64,000 nt of DNA from Apteryx mantelli. Taxonomy: Eukaryota; Chordata; Aves; Apterygiformes; Apterygidae. Positions within the stretch are counted from its first letter, which is position 1; each line of letters opens with the position of its first letter. The notes beneath the pieces were generated by a model. It ran no database searches. It was given only the letters and a program-made list of their open reading frames with translations, and had not been told where the DNA came from. Of the stretch, positions 48,176 to 62,240 are shown in pieces. Location: assembly GCF_036417845.1 (NCBI RefSeq), contig NC_089979.1, positions 10,159,424 to 10,223,423 on the forward strand. Reading direction: 5' to 3'. Position numbers and translations under genes: made by a program.

Positions 48176-50147
48176 GTTACTAGAGAGTGGATGATAGAGC
48201 GCACTGAAAGTTGCATAGGGCGCTTTTCAGGTTTTATTTGACCAGTGTTGCCAAATGTAGTAATTCTCTAGCTTTGTATTTAACCGTGAGTATAAAACTT
48301 CAGTTCATACTTTGGCAATGGTTTACACAGTTAGGATCATGACAAAAGGCATACAAAACTCCAGGAAGTAGTTATTCTAGTTTAAATAGTTGACTGAGTT
48401 TCTGAAGGATATAAACTTTTTAAAATTAAGAGAAAGAATGTGCGATTAGAAAAGGAAATCTGTAGCCTGAGTTACCCCTGCTGGCAAAGGGGAAAATTGA
48501 ATTTAACTCCTTATATGTGTATGGAAACTGCTGCTTTTTCACAGCATTGATTTCTAAAGGTCAGAGTTTTATAATCGGCGCAGCTCAAGTGTAGGTGGAT
48601 TGCAAGGAATGCAGCTGCAGCAGAATGGATCTCGATGCAGATGAAATGTTTAATATTATCTAATTTCTCAGGCCATGGTCTTGTGGCATTTTTATTTTGG
48701 TATAACTTTATGCATCCTTTGAATGGGGTGAACCCATCATGCCTCTAGATGTTCTCCTCCGTGCTGGCAGTATCACAGCAAAAAGGGAAATTTTTCATCT
48801 GATTTGGTTTCCATCTCTTCTAGAATTCATTGGGGCATCTGACCATGCTTGCGTTTTACAGTGATTTGCAGGGTGTATGTGTTGAACTGCTGCTTCTCTC
48901 GTAATATACCTGCTAGAGCATGGCAAGTAATTGATGTAATGCTATTGACTGTAATCTTCATTTGTTTAATAACTTAAACTTCTATGCCAAAGTTTTCATA
49001 GTATTACTCAAGTCATCATTTTTTTCTGCATTCCAAAGAGAATTTTTTAACCATAATCAACATATATGATGAAATTTGTTTTGTATTTTTTAAATTTAAC
49101 AATGAAACAGTTATTTCCTAAAGAAAAGGACAAAAACCAGTCTTTGTTCATCTGTCTCTGCTGAATTCAATAAAGTGTTTGTCAGTTTAAATTTTTATTA
49201 AAAAAATAAAGCAAAAAAGCTGCAGAAATTGAACATTTCAAGGAAGTATCATCTTGCTGTCAAAGTAAAAGTGTTCTTAGAAAGATACTGCATTTATGGG
49301 TGGTATCATTGGATCATGTCCCATATCATCTAAGTCTGCTAAGGGTGTTTGTCAAGAGAGTAGGCCTGAATAAATCTGGAAATTCAGTTCACAGCTGCTG
49401 CTTTGCAGTTTTGTGAGAGCTACTGTGAAGTTACTGAATTTTAAAATGCTGCAGCCTATTAGTCTATTATTGTTTTAGTACTTGAGTCTATACAATTTTT
49501 ATGTGAAATCATTCATTGATGGATCATCATTCATACTCTTTTTGAGTAATTTTAAGACTGATGTTGATCTGCTAATTTTATTTAAGCACTAACTACTTCC
49601 ATTAGAATTAACTAATATATTTAAGTGAACTAAAATGAATAAATAGTGTTTGGAAACCAAGGCAACTTCACGATACATGCCATAAGACTACTATCAAAAA
49701 CATTAATTTGATTTTGTGCTTCAGAAAGGAAAAAAATTGGGTAAATGTATTTTCTACCAATGTATTTTTGATATATGTTGCTGGTAAACTGGAGTAATAA
49801 TATTTGAATACAAATACCGAAGTACATTAAGGAGGTGGGAGAGAAATGCAAACCTGGTCACTTGGGGAAGTAACTGATTTGTGAAGGAGCATTCAAATCA
49901 TCCAACTTCTAATATGCATTTATTCTTCATTAAATATACTAATTAAATAATATTTTAAAAGACAGAAACTAAGCTACAAATAACAAGGTAATATTTCAGA
50001 ACTATGACAAAAAAAGGGGGGGGGGCAATAATTCAGTTTGGCATTCCAAGTGTCAGGCCTGAATTCTAAAGGTACACGAGCACCTCCCTGGCTTTTGAAA
50101 AGAGTCTTGCAATAACAAAATGCTGCTTAACAACCTAAACCTACAGG

Positions 50148-50240
50148 GGTGTGTGTACGTCCATGCGCACGCGCTCACACGCACGTATGAAGTGTGTTTA
50201 GGTATGTGTGTATACACACGCACATATATATGTATATATT
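50148..50240. repeat. alternating purine-pyrimidine tract
   Basis: About 90 bp of GT/AC/GC/TA alternation, interrupted in places, including gcgcacgcgctcacacgcacg and a following tatacacacg...atatatatgtatata. It has strong Z-DNA potential and is probably a decayed microsatellite. Confidence 0.8.
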
Positions 50241-51059
50241 CTGATGTTGGTAATTGAGTTAGGTGTTAAGCACCACAGTCTGGAGTCTAGATACTTAGTG
50301 ATCAAATTTCCCTAGATGGGATTTGACAAAATTGCTTAGAAGATCAGTGATGCAGATTATGAAGTTTAAAGATCTCACAGATGATATGTTTGCTGGGAAA
50401 CTGTATGAGGAGTAGTGATTTGATCACATGAAAAATACCTCACTGTCCATAACACCACATTTTTTTTCCAAATAATACTAAGAAACCCTACTCCATGTAT
50501 TTAAAAATATCTTTGAGGAGGCTTTTAGGAGGCTAAATTTTGCTGAGTGCATTATATTCAGTACTATTGCAACTAAAGAAACTAGATGAAATAGTGATTC
50601 TTTTCTGTGAGGCTGCCCTTATAAAATACAGACAGTGTACAGCAGATAATAATAATAGAAAAATCCCATTTTAAGTCAATATTAGCATTTCCATTTGCTT
50701 GATGGAGGACATGATCTCATCCAATAAGATGAGGAACTCGCATTGCTGATTTCTTCACATAAGATCACAAAGAGAATACTTTGAACGTTTTCACTGACTT
50801 GTAGCTTGCCTTTCCTCTGCATACCCAAGTCATTATACAGGGTACTTTTTCTATCACTTCCACACCGAATGATTTTATGATTCTTATTTTGTACAATGTC
50901 CAGTTCACAGAGAAGTGCAGTCATGACCTCGATTCTTCCTGAAATCTCTAAACATGCACCTAGTCATGGGAGAGAAGATTACTTCAGTATTATATTCCAA
51001 AGGTCGCAAACTGAATTATGAAAATCAAAATCTGGGCTGAGCTTGCTTAGCCTGTTCAG

Positions 51060-51230
51060 GAGGCCAGCAACAGTGTTCCTGACTGTCACGTACTGAGAGC
51101 TAATGCCACGCTCGCCTCTGCTCTGTTTTCAGCAGAAGCTGGGTTCAGCCCCTTTCCTACCACGCTGCTCCATCTTCCCGCAGCAGGACTTCAGCTCTGC
51201 GTGCACAACCCCTACAGCTGCGACGTTTAA
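51060..51230. other. small GC patch in intron
   Basis: A 170-bp stretch with more G+C and several CpG (cacgctcgcctc, cttcccgcagcagg, gctgcgacg) than its surroundings. A minus-strand frame of 65 codons crosses it without recognisable domain. It may be regulatory or part of an old repeat; unidentified. Confidence 0.3.
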
Positions 51231-54200
51231 AACTGTTTAGTAATTGTACAGTTCCAACTGCTTCTTTTGGCTTGTTCTGCAACAAAATGCTTGCTGGTTG
51301 CTTACCTTCTGCTCTGACTTGAATAACCCAGCTAAAAGGGGTGGGGGGAACCATTTGACCAAAATGTGAAAAACTGGGTTTCAGGTTAAATGTACTTTAT
51401 TACTAGTTACTGCTATTTTGGGTGGTTTTTAAGCTATGCCTTTGCTTTGTCATATGCTTAAGTATAACCTATATTTTTCAGATTTATATAGCAAAGGAAG
51501 GAAGAGCTATGTAACAGTGATCAGCTTTGTGCATGCACTCTTGTTACCTTGCATTAGTCTTTGTTTTCAGTAGCTTTCCCAGATTCTTTTCTCAATCCTG
51601 AGTCATAAATTACATTCTTTATTTTAGGGAACATGACAGTAATGCCAGCGTGTACTCTTTTGAAATGATGCATGTTGCCTTCAGCTATAAAACTGCTGTG
51701 TTAAAGCACCGTTCCCACAATACTTTCCTTTTCGCTTCTGTCTTCTCTGAGTCTTCCTGTACCCCAAAATGTTATTTGCAAACTTTGCTTTGCCACAAGT
51801 GCTCTAATTTATGCTCTGGCAGATGCAGTGGGAAATGCTGTTTGGTGGTTTACTGAAACTGATTCTACTTTCACTTTAATTGCTTCTTGCTGCAGAAAAG
51901 GAGGTCCAGGGACCATGTGTTTTAACTCCTCTTAAACAAGAAGTAATTATCTGAAGAACGAATGTATGAATGCCCCTTCCAAAAGGGGAAAAGGAGAATG
52001 AACAGAACAAACATCTCCTTTTCATACAATATCTAGAATCACAAGGAAATGATAAAATATGAGCATTGAGAAGGATTTATTTGACTACAAGCAAAAATAA
52101 AGTAAAAATCAATAGCTGCAGCTAGACTCTGTTACTGAATTAAACTCTTACCATTAGTAAAGCAAGAATATTCATCTCCAGAAAGCTAATGCTTACTGCT
52201 GAGTTCAAGACCTTATGTATATGACTTTATATGACTTACTGTATGTAAATTATGTAGAAAGCCCATGTTTTGTCTGACGAAAGTGCACCAAATTAGTATA
52301 CGATAGGGCAGAATTTGTTGCATAATTATTTGATATTTGGTGTGGATACTTGCCTGGGAGCCTGGTACAAGCATTAGCAAAAATGTTTTGGGCGATATTT
52401 TGAGGAGAATACTGTGTGCGATGTGATCTTCTCCACCGCCACTGAGATGAAACTCGAACCTTTGGAGTGTGGTGCTGTTGATGTGGGGAAGCGGTTTTCT
52501 TTGCAAAGCTTTAATTTTGAATTGGTAGCATTTGAATGCTTTAGGAGACTTGGATCCTAAAACGGCTTCCCATCTCCCAACTTATCCCAAAGACTTTTCC
52601 CTTAAGAAAGTCTTTTCTGGTTTTTGCTAACTTATACCAGCCGCTTCACACTCCCTTCTGCAGTGGCAGTAAACAGGGCAGTTGAAAAGCAGCATAAAAT
52701 TGGAATTTTTTGGAAGTACCATCTAACAAAATGGCTATTTGTTCAGCTAGTGGCGCAAGAGCTCACTCGTGTTAGAAACAGAGCATTAGTTATGTTAACA
52801 GCAGTCAGTTAAATTTGTGATCAGACAAATATTAGTTCCCTTTTCTAAAATAAAGCACAGCTGTTAAATGGCAGTGTATATTTAGAAGAAAGCTGTTGCT
52901 GGTGCAATTTAGTCAGGTTTAGTCTGTAATAATGTCTGATGTTTAGTATTGTTATGGAAATACGTAGAATATTTTCTAAGGGCATTTGTTGTCTAATGCA
53001 TTCTTTAAGGAGATGTAGGATGGGACTATTTTTACTGAAACACAATGCTGCATTAAAAACTGCTATAAAATAAGTAGCAGTTTGCTCATAGACCGCTTTC
53101 GCATACTGGAAATGTTATTCCTAATTTCATTTTAAGTTTCGCTGTTGATTTAAAACAGTACCTTTAAAACGAGGGCTGTGTTTAACGTGCCCTTCCTGTG
53201 GAAGTCGGAGGGAGCTTCCATGTTGCCTGCTCTGTTCCCAGGGACTTTGTCACGTCGTATGTACAGTTCGGGCAAGTTAAGGCAGCCTTTATACCGCAGG
53301 ATTTCAGTGTCGTTAGTATATCCTGTTCTCTGACCCTTCATTGCTTGCAGTAGCTTATGCATTTGTACAGACATAAGAAATTTTTCTAGGCTTACCAGTT
53401 TCCCAGTGATCATAATGTTTGCCAGGATCTTCAAAATAAACTCTAGAGAATCTAATTAATTATAGTTCTTTTGGCTGGAGATCTCTTCTTATTTCACTAT
53501 ATTCTACTTGATATCAGGAAGGCAGATCTCATTGTGATCTTAAGGTGTATATATAGAATTATATCGTATCTATGTATTTTAATTAACAGCATAATTAAAG
53601 GAAAAAAAATATTTGTTCCCTTTATATTTGTTAGATCCTTACAAGCTAGTGTTTTTAGGATGCCTTATTGAATGGCTTATGCAGCTTAGGTGTTCAGACA
53701 GTAGAGAAGAAACACACTTAAGGGATTTCTTTCTTTCTTCTAGTGAAATCTTAGTATAAAAGTTACAGCTAAAGAATTGTTTGTCCTTATATCACATTAA
53801 AATTCAGTATTTATGTTGTTCCACTAGCATCATCTTTCCCTCTTTTTTTCCTTTTTATATTTATTTGGTATTTAACACCTGATTAAACTTCACATCTGCA
53901 ATGGTTTCAAGTTCCTGTTATTGCGTTGTAGTTTTTTAGCCCTTGCTACTTGCTTCTATATGTGAAACATGGAGGACAGCTGAAATTGTAAGGCAATTAA
54001 AAGCACTTAAAATATGGTTATTTCTTGCTGCTTAACCTTTCCTGAAGGCTTTAAACGTCCTAAATTGAGAGAAATTTTACTCTGTTATACGAGCAGCTAG
54101 TAGCTGATGCAATGCCATGGTCTTCTCCATAGACAATATCCTAAAAGAGAAAATTTGAAGATAATGATAAACATAAGGTTTTGTTATTTCACATTTTTAT

Positions 54201-56979
54201 TATGGACTTTAAATTTTAATTGTTTTGTGTGTTAAGACATAAAAAAACTAACTGGGGAAACCCAAATACTTCTGCTTTCTTTGCTATATTCAGACTTTAG
54301 TCTTATCATAATTTTAATGTGGAATGTTAGATTTCAGAATGAGATGCATCAGAATAATTGAAAAATACAAATTGGGGCAATATCAGACACCTGGCTTTAC
54401 ATGAAAGACCATGCTTGGTCTTAAAATAAAAACATTACAAAAGTGTAATTTCATTTAAAGCATAACTTGGCCCATTTCCAGTGACGTGAGAGAGTTTTTC
54501 AGTAACAGCAGAAGATACCAGATCAGCCCCAAAAAGCCTTGAGAAAATTTTGATGCCAAGTTGGTTTCCTATTTGTTTTCCATGGCTAAAACAAAACCCA
54601 GAACTGTAATGAATAACATAGGTCTTGTTTTTTTCCTGCAGATGGAGTTCATAACCTGTTGGTGGCAGCCTGTTTATGTTTTCTTCTTTCCTAATAGTGT
54701 AGCATACAGCAGTGCTGTTGATAGTATTTTAGATGTTCCCTCAGCCGCAGAGACCTCTCACGCGGGCAGTGCTGATGAGCCAAGTTAGCAGTCCGGGCAG
54801 CGCAGCGTTCGCTGAGGAGAGAAACAACTCAAGGTGTGCCGGTTTCTCGGTTTCACTTGCAACATACAGGCCGTAAGCCAGACTTGCGTTTTCTCCAGCT
54901 CTTTCATTGTGGCAGGAAGATTGTGGTATTATCTTTGAAGCCAGATGATTTTATCATTTCCAAAATCTCACCTTTCCATCTAGTAGCGTGTTGGAAATAC
55001 TCCAGCCTCTAGGCTTGTTTGTGCAGTTTTGAAACTGTACGGGTATGCGCTGCCCTTTTTTTTCTTTCTTTCTTTTTTTTAGCAATTGGATAACAAATAA
55101 TTACTGGATGATACAGTTCAAACCACAGCTGTAATCTGAGCATTTGTATAGATAGGCTTGATAGTATCATGGTAGTTATGGGTTGTCTGCCTCAAAAATG
55201 AGGTTTAATGTCAAGTCTGGTATAAAAACTTTGAAAGGATTCTCACCTTTATGAAACCCATTATTTTCTGAACCTACGTTTCAGTAAGGTGTCTGAAGCT
55301 AGGTATGAAAAAAATAAAAGCAGTTCAGATCAGACTTGTTTTGGAAATCTAGCAATTAGTTTTCTGCCTGTACAGCCAATATGACTATATTGGCAGTTGC
55401 TATTCTATGAATTTAAGCTAAGTCTCGATAGATTTTTAGTCTTGATCTTGCTGACTGGCCCTCCATAAAAGGAGGGACTTCCAAGAGTACAAGTGCAGAA
55501 TACGGTTCTGTTTCTTTGAGTGCTTAGCTCATTCCCTTTGCCTTTTGAAAGCATTACCACATGTAGTGCTGATGTATTTTCTTAATCTGGGTAGGAAGGA
55601 TCAACTCATGGAATGTCATGAATCGCATTTTTCCTGATTTGCTTAAAAGTTGAGTACAACAACACTGCTTAGTTATAAATACAGAATTATTTGAAATGCA
55701 AGAAGACTTTTCTGTTTGTGTTCTGTACAATAATTTCCATAGGATTTTCTCCTCACTTTCACTTTTTGCTGTGGCTGTGATAACACTAGCTTTATTTTGC
55801 AGCCATGACACTAGCAAAAGTTTTGTGTGTTACTCAGGAATATTATATAATAATACGTTCAGGGCCTGTGGGTCTGAAATAGGTGTTTGTTAGTACCTGA
55901 GGTTTAACCATACTTTACACCATTAATAGCGTTAGTGTGTTTTTGTTGTTGCTGGCATGAGAAACTGGTAAGATTGTAGCAGTGATGTGAAAAGTGGTAA
56001 ATTTTCTTCACTGCTTTTGCTGCCTTAGGTTTCTGATTGGTAATAGTAGCTCTAGCTTGTGTAGTCAATTAAATCTGCATTTGCTGAACACAAGACTGGT
56101 GTAACACCTTGACTAAGTTCCTATTCGAACGTGCATTGCTGCCAGCGTAAGGGTGAGAACAGGTAACACGCGGATTAGTTTCTATCGAACTTGAACTGTT
56201 TTAGATCCTGCGCCGTGCGGGGGCAATTTTGCATCTCTCGCTGGATATTTTCAAGTGTTGTCACTGTCAGTGGGCTATTCGGCATCGCATACATAATAGA
56301 AGTTAAAAAATGAGTCTGATCTGGGTCATCATATCTGGAAACAAACCTCAGATTTATTTTTCAATTACCTCTAAATGTACCTTGTGTACAAAGTTAGGTG
56401 AGCTCACAAATACTAACGCAACTCAGCTTAAAACTTAAAGGGAGAAACTTCCCAAGATATTGTTAAATATTTCCAGAAATATTTCCACACCAAAAGCTAA
56501 ACACTGGCTCTATGCTCATTAGGAAAAACTTGACATTAATTTCATTTTATCTAGGAGTTATCTTAAATGCAGATACTGATTTCTATCTATCCTGCTGCAG
56601 CAAAGGCTTCTGGGTAGAGCATTACGGCCTGGGCTACAACTTAGCTACACCGGACTTCCTGGGTATTTTATAAGTGATCTCTGGTATCCTGCCCCTTGAG
56701 TAACAGCTAAAGAATAATCTGGTGACTGTTTTTTGGGGGTTTTTTTTTGGTAACTCTTTTCTAAGAATTTCTGCCTACTGGGAGTCGAATAAATGACTTG
56801 TTGCCATCAGTCTTCATCATATGAAATGTATGTTTTGGTAAATTCCTTATAGTGTTCAAACTAAACCTTTCTTTTTAAAGAGGCTATGCAAATGAGATTG
56901 CCTTGAAAACCCTTATTGCATGTTTAAACTGAAGATCACCTCTACTGCCCTCTCCACAGCACTGGAGTGCGGATGGCTT

Positions 56980-57004
56980 CCCCCCCCCCCCCCCCCCCCC
57001 CCCC
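56980..57004 (+). repeat. C25 homopolymer
   Basis: Twenty-five consecutive C residues, followed by ggccgccttgcgg. i-motif on this strand and G-quadruplex on the other are possible. Exact length is likely variable or uncertain. Confidence 0.9.
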
Positions 57005-57114
57005 GGCCGCCTTGCGGAGGGGCTGTTCTGCTAGGTCAGGCCATGCGACTAGCAGCACAAAGTCTGGGAGAAGTTCAGCTGATGGGATGTCTACAAAGCT
57101 TTGGTATTACCTGG

Positions 57115-57132
57115 AAAAAAAAAAATTTTTTT
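57115..57132 (+). repeat. A11-T7 tract
   Basis: Eleven A followed by seven T, self-complementary over seven pairs. Simple intronic sequence close to the C25 run. Confidence 0.9.
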
Positions 57133-57509
57133 CTGAAGAAGTGTATTTCCTAAATTTGATTACTGATGCTCTGTTCATTGGCTTGTGGTTAAATGCTTGC
57201 TTGAAGTGATTGTTTCCTATTTTCAGGGAAATCACTTTTTTCTTTTTCTTTTTTCTTTCTTTTTTTTAATTAGAAGATCTTGTAATTGGTTTTCTTTGGG
57301 AGCAGCTGGCAAGTAATGGTGCACTAAATGATGCTGATGCCAGTTATTACAGTGATGAGTGTTTGGTGATGTGAGGGGTTTTTTGTTTGTTTTTTCTTTC
57401 ATTTGGACCCTTTGGTTTTTAAGTAATTCAGGATTTCAAGGTGTACCTGCCGGTATCTGTCTTATGTGAAGGGATTAAATATCTCTAGAAAAGTCCTGGA
57501 CTGCTCCCC

Positions 57510-57700
57510 TGGTTTTGTGGGTGAGGTGTGTGCGCTGGGACCCGCAACTGGAACCAGGCTTTGAACTTGTGCGATTGGCAGCTCCGGTACGAGCGGAGCG
57601 GAGCGGCAAGAGCGGGGCCGGGCAGCCCGAGTCACTTCTCCATTTGCAGAATAAAATGACAGCGGTGGTCTCCTCGCTGCTGAGCGGGGAAACTACAAGA
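57510..57700. other. GC/CpG patch with GAGCGG repeats
   Basis: A CpG-containing patch in AT-rich intron. Near 57591-57615 the word gagcgg recurs in tight tandem (gagcggagcggagcgg, caag, agcgg), followed by ggccgggcagcccga. It could be an intronic regulatory element binding SP/KLF-type factors. No exon was recognised. Confidence 0.35.
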
Positions 57701-58963
57701 GAGCAGCACCTGATTTTTGTCTTCTCTCTCCCTCAGCATATTTTGGTGGTGAGATGATGGGGTTTGTCTTGTTGCAGCTTCAATGATAAGTAGTACCCGA
57801 TCAACCTGTCCAGTCTGCATGTGTTATCCATGCAGCAAAGTCTGGATGTTATCGTTAAGAAAACGGGTACAATGAATTGCTGCTCAGCCCCAGTAAGGTA
57901 CCATTGCTCTGGTTTGTTATGTGGCTATTGGGAACTGAACAGACAGGAAACTTGCTCTGTGGTATATCAGATGCCAGCCGATGGTAGTAAATGCCAGTCC
58001 CTTCTGAGCTAGGGTTCAATTAGTGTGTTAATGGGTGAAAGATTTTATGTTTCTTATTAGTCCTTCAAAGCCAATATATTCTCTATTTATTTTTTGTGAA
58101 ATAACTTAATCTTGCATCTGAGGAAACATGCATGTGACTAACGAGCATTCATTTTACCCATTTGTGTGTGTAGGCTCAAATATTTTGTACTAATCCTTTT
58201 TTTTTTTTTCTGTATATACAAAAATATTTTCTTGGCATACCTGTGTTTTGTCATTTGTCATGAGTACTTAGATTGTGCATGCTCCAGTAGCCTTCAAGTT
58301 TCTGTTATGGGTTTATCTTGCACAAAATATTGTCATGTTGTTTCTGTTTCAGTATCTCATTTTTGTAGGTGGGTTTGGGTAGTGGTAGGGTTCGGAGACT
58401 TTAGGGCAAACCTTTTAATAATAGAGGGAAATTCTAAACTTCCTCCACTATGAGAATTAGCAAAACGTTCTGGTTAGGACACAGAGCTCTTCTGGGTAGT
58501 ACCAGCTTGACGAGATTAATAATTTATGTTAACACATGAATGTGATTATCAGAGTCTAGAGCTGCTCTAGTTTTTTTGTTGTTGTTGTTACTGTAAGGCT
58601 GAAACACAAATCAGTTTTATTTTTCTTTCCAATAGTAAAGGTTTGTACAGTACATCAAATAGTCTGATGTTTTTAATACATTTAGTGGGCTGAAGAGGCC
58701 GTGGCATCCTCTGTGCAGATGTGTGCCTCTGGGATGATGATGACTTCTAGAAGAGCTAAATTAATGTGTATGAAACATTTTGGTGATCAATGTCTATAAT
58801 GGTAGGTATACATGATTCAAGAAAGGCAGATTGTGTTGCTCAAACCCTGTTTTTCATCTTTGTTAAGAAAAAGAACACCAAAAATTTACAAGTACAATGT
58901 CTCATATATTTTATTTAATTATATAATCTAATATATAGTGTATATTATGTAATTGTATAATCT

Positions 58964-58996
58964 TACACACACTCACACACGTGTGTATGTATGTAT
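58964..58996. repeat. CA/GT tract with 12-bp palindrome
   Basis: An acacac-type run turns into gtgtgt at a perfect palindrome ACACAC|GTGTGT (58975-58986) and then into gtat units. A decayed microsatellite downstream of AT-rich sequence. Confidence 0.8.
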
Positions 58997-59318
58997 GCTC
59001 TGAATATGCACAGGCTTCTAAAGAAATAATTAGTGGTCTGCCTAAATGCGTCTTGGCAGTTCTTAGTACATTGAAGACAGAAATTCTGAATCTAGCACTT
59101 TGCAGCATGTAAAGTAGTATAATTTCTGGTTTAAAGTTTAGTAGCTATTAAACAGAGCATGGCCTAAAAATAGAAACACTCTTTGCTGAGAAAGGATGAG
59201 GTTCTGTAGGGCTGAAGATGTGCAAAAATAGTATTTATTTGTGTGGACAGCTATACACAGCTCCGCCGCATTTTCTGGTGGAGAGGACTGCGATGTGGGT
59301 TATGGGATGTCAACATAC

Positions 59319-59535
59319 ACAGAATCACAGAATGGTTGAGGTTGGAAGGGACCTCTGGAGATCTAGTCCAAGCCCCCTGCTCAAGCGGGATCACCTAGAG
59401 CACATTACGCAGGATCATGCCCAGATGGGTCTTGAATGTCTCCAAGGATGGAGACTCCACAAATTCTCTGGGCATTTTGTTCCAGTGTTCAGTCACCCTT
59501 GCAGTGATGGAGTTTTTCCTCATACACCTTTTCTG
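59319..59535 (-). mobile_element. CR1 LINE 3' end, relatively young
   Basis: The + strand begins 'acagaatcacagaatggttg' followed by 'aggttggaagggacctctgg', which is the reverse complement of the avian CR1 3' end with its short tail. It continues through 'agtccaagccccctgctcaa' (59385) and 'ggagactccacaaattctct' (59450) to 'cagtgatggagtttttcctc' (59502). It is less diverged than the other copies. The copy is 5' truncated at about 217 bp, as is typical of CR1. An open frame of 109 codons crossing it is not a gene. Confidence 0.92.
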
Positions 59536-62223
59536 ACCCAGTCCTAACTTGTATGCTGTGTCAGGCTGCTAAAAACATGTGCAGCTACCCAGTCATCTAG
59601 ATCAGTGAAATAATCCATTGGGAGGACTTTCCTCCTTCTCCCATCCCAAAGTGAATTTTGTTTTGTTTTCTCGGGTGGACAAGTTTCATATTGGTTTGAA
59701 TAGCTGCCAGAGGAACACAGAGGATGGTGTGGGAGAGGAAATGTAGAGCTAAAGAGGGAGGGTGCTGCAAGAAGCTTTGCCTCTGAATGTGGAACAGTAG
59801 CCTGTAAGTGCAATTTGCTGTTGACCTACTATGCTACTGAAGTAAGGTGAGCTAAATCCACGGTACTCAAAAGAAGTGACACTTTCCTCTTCTCATCCCC
59901 TGGTTTTCATGAAGCCGAGGTCAGCCAGACCAGCTCCTGGGCTGGGTCACTGTGTAGCCACATGAGTGTGCTTACGGGTATGAGGAAGGCAAGACTAACC
60001 CTTTCTTCAGTGGTAAAGGTTTGAACTAGGCTGGTGACAGAATTGCAGAATACCTTAAAAGAAGCAAAATTTTAGGGGAAAGGAGAGATTTAAATCTAGT
60101 GTAACTGTCTGGGGAACTCGGAAAAGGAGATTAGGGGTAAGAGCTAGTCACGCGTCATTGGGAGATTTTCTTCTTGAGCTTAACCTTCAGTGAAGAGGAC
60201 TGTAGGAAGATGAAACCTTGACAAGGGCATTTGTCAGGGGTCATGCACAGCAAGTCTCCAGGACAGGAGGAGCAAGAGCCTTTTCTTGTTTAATTTGATA
60301 TAAGCAGATTAAATATGTTGGGGGGTAGGTTTTTCTGTTTTATTTATTTTATTTGTTTTCATTTCTTCACTGATGATTGTTAGGGAGGTTTATGAATACT
60401 GCGGGTTATTTTGAATAAGGACTTGAGGGAGGTTGCCTCCAAGATAACCACTTCCAAGAAGCGTTCAACCAAGGATGTAGCAAATCTATGTAATCCAGTT
60501 ACTTTAATAAATTGGATAATTCTGTCTTTTCAGAATGTGTAAGAGTATTCAAAGTGTAACAAAATGTTCCCCCCGGGAAGCCAAAAAGACCCCCTGAAGA
60601 TCAGTATTGCAGAAATGAAGACGGAAAGGAGCATCTTCCGATAGAGGGGTGGTGATGAGGAAGAGTTTAGGTATGTAGGGAGATAAAGAGGAACACATCT
60701 GAATACCTAGAGGTTTGTCATGGACTCAGGTTGTCAAAGACATTAGTTTTTACTAATGTAATTGTATTTCACTTTTACTGGAACTTCTCACTTTGTGTTT
60801 TCTAAGGTAGGGAGTAAAAATGTTTACAATTCTAAATACTGCAAAATAAAATGAACAGATACTACAAAAGCATGCTGTCACCTAATTGGAGCAGGCAAGG
60901 CTGTTCCTTTGTACTCTTAACATATTTCAAAGGTAACATCACTTTGGAATAAAAATTGAATTGAATATTGAGTGCAGTGTACTTCCTTTGAAGGAGAGTA
61001 CAGTTATAAATTATTAGCAAAAGGTATTCAAGAGGAATGTAATATATTTGGGAACAAACTACCTGCATTTATATCTAGAAAATATTAGATACAGATAACT
61101 GTTTTAGTACACCTAGAATTCTATATATGATTGGGTTTCTGCTGTGGTTAGCATTGTACACTGTCCTCCTATATAGTTTTGTATGTATGTCTATTAGAGA
61201 ATTTTGGACTCTGAAGTATTTGTTCATATAAAGATCATATCTGCAAGTATGAAAATACAAAACTGAACTGTGGTGTCATTCTGATTTAAATCACTGGCTC
61301 CTTCAGGCAGTGGATGTCATCTCTATGTTGCTGTGCTCAGTGATTGCACTCCTAAAATAATGTGTCCCCCCTTCCCTCCTCCACCCAATATCAGTGATTA
61401 AATTGTGCATCAAAATCCAATTGAAAGGTTTATTTATTTATTTTTAGTCTGATTGTCTTAATTCTTCTAGACTGATTTCTTTAGGAACAAGTGGAATCTT
61501 TCTTGGAGTTCTGCGTGTTTCTCCCGTCAGAGTATCTCGTTTGCTTTGGTATTAAGCTTTGTTACTAAGTGTTACTAAGTTTTATCTCTGAATCTCATCA
61601 ACTTTAGCGGCTGTCTTTTTCAGAAATACTGATTTCAAATTTGTGTTTTAACCTGCATTAAAACTCTCTATAGACAAGTGAAACATTGTCTTTTCTGCTA
61701 GTTGAAGATGGAGAGAACTTCAGTAGAAATGTGTGATATGAACTGTCTGGCATGGCCTATAGATTGAAGTAAAAGCTTTTGACAGCTATTGTAAAGGAAT
61801 CTAGAAAGAATCACCTGCCAAGCACTGTCTCAAAAAGGAGCAGAGAGTTCTTAGTATTTTATTAAATTTAAAATTTTTAACACTTTCTGTCAAGGCACGA
61901 GTCAAGTAAAATCCAGTGTTGTGCTGGAGAATGAAAGAAATACTGTGATTTTTGCAGACTGGAAAAATTTGAATCTATTGTTCTGCTGGAAATGAAAATA
62001 GAGAGATAAATAGTATTAGAAAACATTTATACAATTTCTACGGTTCATAACTTTCTAATTTTAGCCACCACCAAAATGCTTGTGTGGTGGTTTTCAGCTG
62101 GATCTTAATAAACAGAAATACTAAACTTTCTTTTGTTACAAACTTCATGTATTGTTCAGCTGTAGTATTTTGCTTTGTCAAAATTGGATCACTCCAAAAT
62201 AGAGCTATGTATGATCTAAATGC

Positions 62224-62240
62224 AAAAAAAAAAAAAAAAA
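62224..62240 (+). repeat. A17 tract
   Basis: Seventeen A residues followed by ggaaataat. No retroposon body recognised. Confidence 0.9.

Noticed and set aside
54641-54833. Possible exon after tttttttcctgcag
   Set aside because: The acceptor looks good, but the frame has a stop before the only nearby donor-like site and nothing matches ASAP1.
54838-54858. Interferon-response-like ggtttctcggtttcac
   Set aside because: The two TTTC words are four bases apart instead of two, so it does not fit the standard ISRE spacing.
59218-59547. 109-codon plus-strand ORF
   Set aside because: Its central part is the antisense of a CR1 3' end.
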